Source: Acidobacteriota bacterium (GTDB taxonomy: Bacteria; Acidobacteriota; Blastocatellia; Pyrinomonadales; Pyrinomonadaceae). From it: a stretch of 15,719 nt of DNA. The notes below the pieces were generated by a model. That model saw only the letters and a list, made by a program, of their open reading frames with translations, was not told where the DNA came from and made no database searches. Location: the NCBI GenBank assembly GCA_003222935.1, contig QHXL01000103.1, positions 1-15,719 on the forward strand, given 5' to 3'. Positions 1 to 6,686 of this stretch are shown here, in pieces; within the stretch, counting starts at the first letter, position 1, and each line of letters begins with the position of its first letter. Made by a program: the position numbers and the translations under genes.

Positions 1-97
1 TGAAATCGGGATCATAGATGTGTTGGGCCGCGACCGTCAGTGAGAACAGTGCCGCGTATAAAGCACAGACGAGTAGCCTTTTAATAAAGCAATTCAT
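1..97 (-). CDS. Secreted protein, N-terminal fragment (cut by window edge)
   Basis: Reading the minus strand from an ATG at 97-95 gives about 32 codons open to the window edge. The peptide starts MNCFIKRLLVCALYAALF, continues SLTVAAQ and then HIYDPDF. This is a textbook Sec signal peptide: a basic n-region (K6, R7), a hydrophobic core and an A-x-A-like end near VAA-Q, so the product is probably exported. Too little of the mature protein is visible to assign a family. It lies downstream of the aminotransferase on the same strand, but 152 bases containing a palindromic repeat separate them, so an operon is uncertain. No clear Shine-Dalgarno sequence precedes the start. Confidence 0.6.
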   Translation of the reverse strand, partial: MNCFIKRLLVCALYAALFSLTVAAQHIYDPDF

Positions 98-135
98 AAT
101 TAGAGTGATCGCTAAACCAGGAGAGACTTAAATGT

Positions 136-218
136 GGGACCGCAGGCGTCTCCGCCTGCCGTCCTGGCCTCCCAATGCTTGGTGGCTAACGCGTGCAGGC
201 GGGGACGCCTGCGGTCCC
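136..218. repeat. REP/BIME-like element: two inverted 24-base hairpin units
   Basis: Arm 136-159 and arm 195-218 are reverse complements at 23 of 24 positions. Each arm is itself a hairpin: GCAGGCG, a four-base loop, then CGCCTGC. The element fills most of the gap between the secreted-protein start and the aminotransferase stop. A second copy of the same family lies at 9018-9115. The arrangement (two small palindromes in inverted orientation around a spacer) resembles bacterial REP doublets; naming it as such is inference. Confidence 0.8.
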
Positions 219-249
219 AGCACGGATGATCACTAAAGCGCGATCCCAT

Positions 250-1449
250 TCACACCAGCTTGTGCAATTTTGATAGACGTTCGGCGGCGCGATTCAAGGT
301 CTCATCACTCTTACAAAAACAGAATCGCACTTGCTGTTGACCGCTCGTTGATTCCCTGTAGAAGCTCGATCCGGGGACACACGCCACGCCAATCTCACGA
401 ATCAGGTGGCGCGTAAACTCGACATCATTGTCGAAACCGAAAGCCGAGATGTCGGTCATGATGTAATAGGCGCCGTCGGGAACGAAGGTTGAAAATCCAC
501 ATTGCTCGAGCACCGGCAACAACACATCTCGACGCGCGCGATACTCTGTTTGCAACTTTTCGTAGTACTCCGCCGGTAGCGACAACGCATACGCTCCTGC
601 GCTCTGTAGTGGCGCGGCCGCTCCTACGGTCAGAAAGTCGTGGACTTTGCGAATGGCGCCCGTGATTTCCGGCGGCGCTATGCAATAACCCACACGCCAT
701 CCAGTTACCGAATAAGTTTTCGACATCGAGTTGACCACGACTGTGCGATTGCGCATCCCTTCGATCTGGGCCATCGAGATGTGACGAATGTCGGCGCCTT
801 CACGCGGGTAAAGAATGTGTTCGTAGATTTCGTCAGTGAAGCAGAGTGCGTCGAACTCCTGGCATAGTCCGGCGATGAATTCCATTTCATCACGAGTGAA
901 AACCTTGCCGGTCGGGTTATTGGGATTGCAGACAATGATTGCTTTTGTTCGTTCACTGAAGGCGGCGCGCAGTTCGTCGCGATCGAAACTCCAGTCAGGC
1001 GCGCGCAAGGCCACGTGACGCGGTTTTGCGTCTGACAGAATCGCGTCGGGCGCGTAGTTTTCATAGAACGGTTCAAAGACGATGACTTCCTCACCCGGAT
1101 CGACGGTCGCCATCATCGCGGCAATCATTCCCTCGGTTGAGCCACAGGTGACAGTTATCTCTGTTTCAGGGTCGATGTCGAGACCGAGGTGCCACTTCGT
1201 CTTACGCGCAATAGCGTCGCGGAAATCTTTGGAACCCCAGGTAATTGCATACTGATTGACGTCCGCTTCAATCGCTTCCATCGCTTTGCGTTTGATATCA
1301 GCAGGCGTGGCAAAAACGGGGAAGCCCTGCGACAGGTTGACGGCGACGTGCTTCAAAGCCTCACGCGTCATTTCGCGCATGACTGATTCAGTGAACGAGT
1401 TGGCTTTTCGTGATACGTATCGACTTTTGGAACTGGAGGGAGTGGACAT
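250..1449 (-). CDS. PLP-dependent class I/II aminotransferase (aspartate/methionine/kynurenine type)
   Basis: Fold-type I aminotransferase of 399 residues, the usual size for the AAT-I family. It transfers an amino group between an amino acid and a 2-oxoacid using pyridoxal phosphate in the cytoplasm. Visible marks: SRKANSFTESVMRE at the N terminus, QYAITWGSKDFRDAIA (about 66-81), NPNNPTGKVF (175-184), TDEIYEHILY (205-214) and SMSKTYSVTGWRVGY (241-255), where K244 is the Schiff-base lysine and R252 a phosphate ligand. The string DFLTVGAAAPLQ resembles kynurenine/methionine aminotransferases, but substrate cannot be fixed from sequence. The frame stays open upstream to 1764, but that stretch is antisense to the signal peptide and repeat of the divergent SGNH gene, so the ATG at 1449 (MSTPSSS) is preferred; no strong ribosome binding site precedes it. 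Confidence 0.93.
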   Translation of the reverse strand: MSTPSSSKSRYVSRKANSFTESVMREMTREALKHVAVNLSQGFPVFATPADIKRKAMEAIEADVNQYAITWGSKDFRDAIARKTKWHLGLDIDPETEITVTCGSTEGMIAAMMATVDPGEEVIVFEPFYENYAPDAILSDAKPRHVALRAPDWSFDRDELRAAFSERTKAIIVCNPNNPTGKVFTRDEMEFIAGLCQEFDALCFTDEIYEHILYPREGADIRHISMAQIEGMRNRTVVVNSMSKTYSVTGWRVGYCIAPPEITGAIRKVHDFLTVGAAAPLQSAGAYALSLPAEYYEKLQTEYRARRDVLLPVLEQCGFSTFVPDGAYYIMTDISAFGFDNDVEFTRHLIREIGVACVPGSSFYRESTSGQQQVRFCFCKSDETLNRAAERLSKLHKLV

Positions 1450-1572
1450 TTGAAGGTTCTTGAAGTGACAGATTGTGTCTACGGTTACTTCGTCGCCGTA
1501 TGCTCTCACAGGGGTATTACTGTGGCAAGCACGGTTGTCAGAACACTCGGCGGGCTGCGACTTTGATTGCCG
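1450..1572. promoter_or_regulatory. Divergent intergenic region, presumed promoters
   Basis: About 120 bases separate the divergent starts of the aminotransferase (minus) and the first SGNH esterase (plus). Promoters for both must lie here or within the neighbouring gene starts. No convincing -35/-10 pair or operator palindrome stands out, so this is a call from gene layout only. Confidence 0.35.
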
Positions 1573-2775
1573 ATGAGTAGATCCTTTACGGCTATTGTCT
1601 GTCTCCTGGGCGTTTCTTTTGCTGGGATGAGTTTTACCACAGAGACACAGAGGACACAGAAGGAACACAGAGAAGTTGAAAACGCTGCCGCGCTTGGTCA
1701 TTTTTTTGATGCGCTTGCTCAAACTGAGTCTAAGCGTCGCATTGAACCGGTTCGCATAATGCACTTTGGCGACTCACATGTAGCTGCCGATGTTTTGACG
1801 CGTGAGATTCGAGAGCGTTTTCAAAACGAGTTTGGCGATGGTGGCGCAGGTTTCATAGTTCCGCGAAACCCGATGACAACACGGCGTCGAAGTGTTGTAT
1901 CAGGCGCAACTGACGGCTGGAGAATAGACGGGATTGGTGGACGCTCGTCGCCCGATGCGATCTATGGTCCAGCTGGGATTAACCTCACCACGAACGGACC
2001 CGGCGAAAGCGCCTGGCTTGAAGCGAGTGCTAGTCGTTTTGAGGTCTACTTCGTGCGAGAACCCGGTGGCGGCAAGATTCAGATTTCGGTTGACGGAGTT
2101 AACGTAGCCGACGGCACGATACTGCTGAATTCACGCGTTACCAGGGTTGATTCTGTCTTTGTCGATTTACCTGACACGCGTCATCGGCTCGAAGTTAAGA
2201 CATTGAGTCCTGGAAGAGTTCGGTTGCTGGGGATCGTCTCTGAACACTTGTCAGCAGGAGTCGCTTACGACGTGTTTGGCATCAACGGCGCCCGGGCCAG
2301 TCGCATTCTTGACTGGAATCAGGCGGCGCTTGCTGCGGCAATCAAGGCACGCGATCCGGATCTGATAATCCTCGCCTACGGCACAAATGAGGTTGCGGAT
2401 AGCGATTGGACCCCAGACTCGTACGAGCTATTGCTCAAACAAATTCTGCGACAACTTCACGCCGCTGCTCCACACGCTTCAATACTTCTGTTTGCCCCTC
2501 CGGATCGAGCTGATTTACCACTGACCGGACGACTCAAATCGATGGTCAGCGCACAACGTCGCGCTGCTTTTGCAAACAACGCCGCCTTCTGGAGTGCCTT
2601 CGACGCTATGGGAGGATCGGGATCGATGAACAACTGGTTGCGAAGGGGATTAGCTCAACCGGATCGAGTGCACTTGACCGGTTCCGGTTACGCAAAATTG
2701 GCAGAGATATTTTATGAAGATTTAAAGCGAACCCGGCCGAATTCAGTAGGCAGGAGCAGTAGGCACGAGCAGTAG
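1573..2775 (+). CDS. Secreted SGNH/GDSL hydrolase, Ape1/AlgX-like esterase
   Basis: Protein of 400 residues, probably an exported O-acyl esterase or acyltransferase acting on a cell-surface glycan. An N-terminal hydrophobic stretch (MSRSFTAIVCLLGVSFAGMSF) looks like a signal peptide. Block I is HFGDSHVAADVL with nucleophile S68; block III is ILAYGTNE (G270, N272); block V is DRVHLTGSGY with D364 and H367, so the catalytic set is complete. Between blocks I and III lie about 150 residues rich in beta-type sequence (about 110-230), as in peptidoglycan O-acetylesterase Ape1, where a carbohydrate-binding-like module is inserted at this place. The ATG at 1573 was chosen over a TTG at 1567. Residues 22-34 (TTETQRTQKEHRE) are encoded by a known type of dispersed repeat, and the last codons run into another repeat. 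It is a diverged paralogue of the second SGNH gene and lies upstream of the MBOAT gene. Confidence 0.85.
   Translation: MSRSFTAIVCLLGVSFAGMSFTTETQRTQKEHREVENAAALGHFFDALAQTESKRRIEPVRIMHFGDSHVAADVLTREIRERFQNEFGDGGAGFIVPRNPMTTRRRSVVSGATDGWRIDGIGGRSSPDAIYGPAGINLTTNGPGESAWLEASASRFEVYFVREPGGGKIQISVDGVNVADGTILLNSRVTRVDSVFVDLPDTRHRLEVKTLSPGRVRLLGIVSEHLSAGVAYDVFGINGARASRILDWNQAALAAAIKARDPDLIILAYGTNEVADSDWTPDSYELLLKQILRQLHAAAPHASILLFAPPDRADLPLTGRLKSMVSAQRRAAFANNAAFWSAFDAMGGSGSMNNWLRRGLAQPDRVHLTGSGYAKLAEIFYEDLKRTRPNSVGRSSRHEQ
1634..1674. repeat. Purine-rich CACAGAG-type dispersed repeat inside a coding region
   Basis: The bases contain repeated ACACAGAG-like units (CCACAGAGACACAGAGGACA and following). 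This microsequence, giving the peptide TTETQRTQ when translated, recurs in many unrelated bacterial genomes. Here it sits in frame just after the signal peptide of the first SGNH gene, where extra residues would be tolerated. Confidence 0.6.
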
Positions 2776-3130
2776 ACAGCACACTAGATCAGACCAGGTT
2801 GTGAGCAAATGAACTTCACTAGACCAGTGCAAGTTGGGAAGGGGGCAAAACGGAGCAGAAAGTACTACTAATTAGTGGTTCGTAGTGCGCCCCCGCTGCG
2901 GCTCCAACTAGAATCTGATCGAACCTCAGCGGGGGCGCACTCGGTCCACTTATCAAGATACTTCTAGTTCCGTTTGCCCCCTTCCCAACTGCACTTGTCT
3001 AGAGAAGTCCGCTGGCCCTTCCAACTGCATTTGTCTAGAGAAGTCCGCTGGCCCTTCCCAACTGCGTTGATCTAGTGGACTGCTCCTGCCTCCTGCCAGT
3101 GCTTCCTGCTCCTGCCTACTGCTCCTCATA
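2747..3130. repeat. Large nested inverted repeat between SGNH and MBOAT genes
   Basis: Three nested levels of complementarity are visible. Inner: 2884-2898 and 2927-2941 pair perfectly (15 bases, AGTGCGCCCCCGCTG). Middle: 2821-2854 pairs with 2969-3000 with one mismatch and two single-base indels, and the match continues weakly to about 2812 and 3010. Outer: the GGAGCAGTAGGCA-type sequence at 2747-2800 is complementary in patches to 3068-3130, including CACTAGATC. Transcribed, the region could fold into a very long stem. It contains no credible gene; the 74-codon minus-strand frame at 2953-3177 is made of the repeat itself. The remaining 3131-3258 shows no recognisable signal. Confidence 0.75.
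2981..3080. repeat. Direct repeats of about 36 bases, 2.7 copies
   Basis: Units start with CTTCC(C)AACTGC and contain TTGTCTAGAGAAGTCCGCTG: copy 1 at 2981-3017, copy 2 at 3018-3053 (one base shorter, one further difference), partial copy 3 at 3054-3080 that diverges to GATCTAGTGGAC. The array is the right arm of the larger inverted repeat, which has only one matching left copy. Confidence 0.8.
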
Positions 3131-3258
3131 ACGTGGTTGTCCACAGTCATCACACTACGGCTGTCCTGTGCAGGCACCGTTGCCGCAACGCTAACTTAAT
3201 TTTTCCGAATGCAGAAAATACAAAGTGAATGTTGCCGACGAACTAACACACACGCGCC

Positions 3259-4686
3259 ATGCTATTCACCACCAGCAAGTACTGGATGTTCCTGACGATC
3301 GTATTCTTTGTTTACTGGGCCTTCATCACTATCGCTAAACGACGAGGGCTTGCCGTCGGATGCGTCTTACTAGCCAGTTACTACTTCTATGCACTCTGGA
3401 ATCCGAAGTTTGTTTTGCTGCTCTTCGCGATTTCAACAATCGACTTCTTCACGGCGCGCGGAATCAACTCAACATCAAACTCAACGCTTCGTCGTTCACT
3501 TCTATCAGCGAGCGTCTTGATCGACATCGGCACACTGCTGATTTTCAAGTATTTCAACTTTTTTAGCGTTTCTGCCACGACACTCCTCGAAACACTCCAC
3601 GTGCAAACGAGGTCTTTCCTCATCGAAGACCTCGTCATTCCTCTGGGGCTGTCGTTCATCACTTTTCGATCGCTTAGTTACGTAATCGACGTCTATCGCA
3701 AAACCACCCCGGCAACCACTCGTTATTTTGACTACCTGGCGTTCGTTGCTTTCTTTCCGACCTTGATTGCGGGGCCCGTCGTTAGGGCCAAAGACCTGTT
3801 ACCGCAATTCGAAAAGCCGGGCGAGAGCAGCGATCGAGGCGTCGAGGCCATCTTTCTAATTCTTGTTGGTCTAATTAAGAAAGTTGCGATCGCCGACATG
3901 ATCGGAAGCAATCTCGTCGATCGCGTTTTCGATCAACCACAGCTTTACTCGTCACTCGAGACACTTGCGGCGATTTACGGTTACGCGTTGCAGATCTACT
4001 GCGACTTCTCCGGCTATTCGGACATTGCCATTGGATCGGCGTTGCTTCTGGGATTCGAGCTGCCACCGAATTTCAACTCACCTTACCGTGCTCAAAACCT
4101 GCGTGATTTCTGGAAGCGTTGGCACATCACGCTTTCCAGCTGGCTTTTCGACTACGTCTATATCTCGATAGGCGGTTTGAGGAAGAGACGTTTCAATCTT
4201 TATCGAAATCTCTTCCTCACCTTTTTAGTCGGTGGCCTGTGGCACGGCGCCGCCTGGACGTTTGTGATTTGGGGCGGACTACATGGCCTGGGTCTATCAG
4301 TCAGTCATTGGTGGAACAGACGGAAAGGCGTACCGGCTCGAGCCAATACGTCGGTTTGGACCAGGGTGATTTGCACGATCGCAACATTCCACTTCGTCTG
4401 TCTGACGTGGATTGTGTTTCGAGCGGAAAGTTTGACTCAAGTTGGCGAAGTGCTGAAACGGTTAACAGCATTCCAGTTCACTGCGGCCAATTTACCAACA
4501 TCACTGATCATCTTGCTTGTCGTCGGATTCATCTCACATTGGGTTCCAGCCAAAGCGTTAAATGCAGTCCGCGATGGTTGGAGCTGGTTGCCTTCGCCGG
4601 CGCAAGCAGCGGTCGTGGTTGGTGTCGCGTTTGGTTTGTATTACCTGTCGGGCGCGGAAGTGCAATTCATCTATGGGAATTTTTGA
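3259..4686 (+). CDS. MBOAT-family membrane O-acyltransferase (AlgI/DltB/PatA-like)
   Basis: Polytopic membrane protein of 475 residues, the usual AlgI length, with many hydrophobic segments from residue 8 onward. MBOAT proteins move an acyl group across or at the cytoplasmic membrane onto an extracytoplasmic acceptor, working with a periplasmic SGNH partner. Family marks: FPTLIAGPVVRAKDLLPQF (166-184), YCDFSGYSDIAIGSALLLGF (247-266), NFNSPYRAQNLRDFWKRWHI (271-290) with conserved H289, and GGLWHGAAWTFVIWGGLHG (325-343), where H329 is the expected catalytic histidine. The ATG at 3259 begins MLFTTSKYWMFL, typical of the family; no clear ribosome binding site is seen. SGNH genes lie on both sides in the same orientation. 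Known relatives O-acetylate alginate, cellulose or peptidoglycan or D-alanylate teichoic acid; the acceptor here is unknown. Confidence 0.93.
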   Translation: MLFTTSKYWMFLTIVFFVYWAFITIAKRRGLAVGCVLLASYYFYALWNPKFVLLLFAISTIDFFTARGINSTSNSTLRRSLLSASVLIDIGTLLIFKYFNFFSVSATTLLETLHVQTRSFLIEDLVIPLGLSFITFRSLSYVIDVYRKTTPATTRYFDYLAFVAFFPTLIAGPVVRAKDLLPQFEKPGESSDRGVEAIFLILVGLIKKVAIADMIGSNLVDRVFDQPQLYSSLETLAAIYGYALQIYCDFSGYSDIAIGSALLLGFELPPNFNSPYRAQNLRDFWKRWHITLSSWLFDYVYISIGGLRKRRFNLYRNLFLTFLVGGLWHGAAWTFVIWGGLHGLGLSVSHWWNRRKGVPARANTSVWTRVICTIATFHFVCLTWIVFRAESLTQVGEVLKRLTAFQFTAANLPTSLIILLVVGFISHWVPAKALNAVRDGWSWLPSPAQAAVVVGVAFGLYYLSGAEVQFIYGNF

Positions 4687-4706
4687 GAAAGAACTTTTCA
4701 ACGGAT

Positions 4707-4826
4707 TGTCGCTCCGGAGGAGCGAAATCTTCATAGCCCCGACCGCTGTCGTTCTTGGCGCGCCGAGGGCGCAGAGATCGAGTGCGGGTCGATCGTTATA
4801 AACATATCGCTCCCGGCGGAGCGAGG
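4707..4826. repeat. Pair of short hairpin repeats in inverted orientation
   Basis: 4710-4724 is CGCTCC-GGA-GGAGCG and 4808-4823 is CGCTCC-CGGC-GGAGCG. The similarity continues beyond the hairpin: the sequence after the first (AATCTTCATAG) resembles the reverse complement of that before the second (TATGTTTATAA), so the two are the same unit facing opposite ways. They fill the 168-base gap between the MBOAT gene and the second SGNH gene. Confidence 0.7.
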
Positions 4827-4854
4827 GAGACGCAGTGATCGCGAGAGGCAAAGG

Positions 4855-6337
4855 ATGTCATTTTCAAATCAAAATCTAAACGCGTGGCCGAAAGACGCAC
4901 GAAGCCATAAGAATGTATGGCAAGTGTTACGCGTTGCGCTGAATGACCTCTGGCGCAACAAGCCGGCGCGGACTGTCATCTTCATTGTGCTTTTCACAGT
5001 CGCGCCGTTAGCTATTCCGCCACTTCAAAACAAACTCTCAGTAAAAGGTGAAAGTTATCGAGAACTTCTGCCGCACGCGCGCGACCTCGTAACTTTCAAG
5101 CAAAACTCAGCGACCGCAACCACACTTGCCGCCGCAGAAGTAACCGGGAGTGTAGAAGCAACCCGCCAACCAGGCGTGTGCTGATCAACTGATCGATGAC
5201 CCTTCGAACGCGCTGGAGGCGTTCAATGCAGCCCTTGCTCGAAGCGAAGGAAAAGAGAAGGGCGCAATCACTCGAATCACGCATTACGGCGACTCACCTA
5301 TCACCAACGACGGGATAACGGGAACTACGCGCCAACTCCTACAAGAGCGTTTTGGCGACTCAGGTCATGGATTCATCCTGATCGATCGGCCATGGGAATG
5401 GTATGGCCATCAATCGATCAGTTTCACTTCGGGTGGTGGTTGGCAAAACGGGTCGTTAATGAATCCGCGCACTCGCGATGGACAGTTCGGACTTGGCGGC
5501 GTCGCATTCTTCGCCAGTGGTCCAGGCAAGTACGCGCGCTTTGCTCCTGCAGCCGGGGGAGTTACTGGAAAGAAGTTTTCACGCTTTGAAGTTTTCTATC
5601 TCCAACAGCCGAACGGCGGGGAGTTCAACCTCGAGGCGAATGAAAAGGAATCTCGCGTGGTCTCAACTTCAGGCGATCAAGTGACGTCAGGGTTTGCCGA
5701 AATCAAAACCGAAACTGGTGCGAATTCTTTTTCGATCAGAACCACTTCTGGAGATGTCCGCGTGTTCGGCGCTGTTTTGGAGAACGACGATCCCGGAATT
5801 GTTTACGACAGTTTGGGTGTGAACGGGGCTTTTGCAGGACTCCTGGCGACAGCAATGAATGAACAGCATTGGATCGAACAGCTTCAGCATCGAAAACCAA
5901 ACCTGGTCATCCTCAACTACGGGACAAACGAAAGCCAGTATGCGTCAGACAATCAGATGTCGCGTTACGAAAGAGAACTGCGTGCTGTTGTACTACGAGT
6001 GCGAACAGCGCTGCCGGCCGCGTCGATTCTGATCGTATCGCCAATGGATCGAGGAAAGCGCGGACCCGGAGGGAAAATTATTACCCTACCGTCAATTCCC
6101 AAGATTGTTGAAATGCAGCGCCGCGTGGCTCGCGAAACGAATTGCGCATTTCTGAACATGTTTGCGGCCATGGGTGGTGAAGGGACCATGGCGCGTTGGC
6201 ACGACGGACAAAAGCATCTTGTCGGCGCTGATTTGACGCATCCGAATGCAGAGGGCGCGCAGACCGTGGGCACCTTGCTCTACATGGCGCTGATGGAAAG
6301 TTACAACGCTTATCGCGAGAGGCTTGCTAGACGATAA
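4855..6337 (+). pseudogene. Membrane-anchored SGNH/GDSL hydrolase, frameshifted
   Basis: Second SGNH protein of the cassette, split between two frames. The 5' part (4855-5184, 109 codons) encodes a cytoplasmic N terminus, a single membrane segment near residues 40-55 (VIFIVLFTVAPLAIPP) and a periplasmic stretch, ending at TGA 5182-5184. The rest is read one frame forward from about 5156: it holds block I HYGDSPITNDGIT (nucleophile codon 5294-5296), block III LNYGTNESQYA, and block V DLTH (D codon 6230-6232, H codon 6239-6241), ending at TAA 6335-6337. The catalytic residues are thus encoded but separated from the anchor. Frame 2 has stops at 5141 and 5153, so the break lies between 5156 and 5184. 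It shares MGG-G-M, NYGTNE/AYGTNE and NGA motifs with the first SGNH protein. Either a real disruption or an indel error; if intact it would be about 493 residues. Confidence 0.8.
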
Positions 6338-6354
6338 GAATTCGGGTTTTTGAT

Positions 6355-6430
6355 CTTTGGTCTTGGATCTTTGAACTTTGAAAGGAAAGAAACCTGCCAT
6401 CAGCCAAAGGTCAAAAATCTAAGATCAAAG
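6355..6430. repeat. Imperfect inverted repeat upstream of the carrier protein
   Basis: 6355-6381 and 6404-6430 are reverse complements at 22 of 27 positions, built on a CTTTGATCTT theme. The hairpin lies between the second SGNH gene and the acyl carrier gene, and could act as a terminator or be a repeat remnant. No run of T follows directly. Confidence 0.5.
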
Positions 6431-6451
6431 CACCAAACCTAGAACAACAAC

Positions 6452-6458
6452 GAAGGAG
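6452..6458 (+). promoter_or_regulatory. Ribosome binding site of the acyl carrier gene
   Basis: AAGGAGC-like sequence (GAAGGAGC at 6452-6459) lies about 11 bases before the ATG at 6470. It supports that ATG as a genuine translation start even though the reading frame behind it is broken. Confidence 0.6.
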
Positions 6459-6469
6459 CATCTACATCC

Positions 6470-6684
6470 ATGTCATTACCCGAACCAGTAATTGAATTTC
6501 TAAACAACAACGCCGCCGGCATCGGTGTCGCCAAACTCGAACACTCGACAGTTTTGCGCTCGTCGATTTTGTGACAGTGCTGGAGGAACATTGCGGCATT
6601 CATGTTCCTGACGCCGAAGTCATTCCAGCAAACTTTCGCACGATAGAGGCGATTGATGATTACGTGTCTGATCGACGCAACTAA
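6470..6684 (+). pseudogene. Acyl carrier protein (DltC/ACP-like), frameshifted or internally deleted
   Basis: The ATG at 6470 opens MSLPEPVIEFLNNNAAGIG and runs in this frame only to TGA at about 6572-6574. In the frame one base back, 6544-6684 reads LDSFALVDFVTVLEEHC, then GIHVPDAEVIPANFRTIEAI and DDYVSDRRN. This is the classic carrier core: D-S-F with the phosphopantetheine serine at codon 6550-6552, and helix III ending before a stop 2 bases ahead of the KAS III start. Joining the two parts gives about 71 residues with the serine near position 27, whereas carriers of this kind are near 80 with the serine near 36. So roughly ten residues between helix I and the serine loop seem missing, suggesting a small deletion not divisible by three. 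The frame change must lie between 6496 and 6574. Translation is probably coupled to the KAS III gene. Confidence 0.75.
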
Positions 6685-6686
6685 TC

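Noticed and set aside
1450..1764. N-terminal extension of the aminotransferase by 105 residues
   Set aside because: It is antisense to the signal peptide and repeat of the divergent SGNH gene, has no family similarity, and the remaining 399 residues already match the usual length.
2981..3080. CRISPR array
   Set aside because: The repeats are directly adjacent with no unique spacers and only 2.7 copies.
2953..3177. 74-codon minus-strand frame
   Set aside because: Its peptide is built from the direct and inverted repeats (repeated GPADFSRQ), with no gene-like features.
4119..4736. 205-codon plus-strand frame
   Set aside because: It is a shadow of the MBOAT gene in another frame; the MBOAT frame carries all the family motifs.
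5156..5184. Programmed +1 frameshift in the second SGNH gene
   Set aside because: No slippery codon of the prfB type with an upstream Shine-Dalgarno-like sequence is visible; a mutation or sequence error is simpler.
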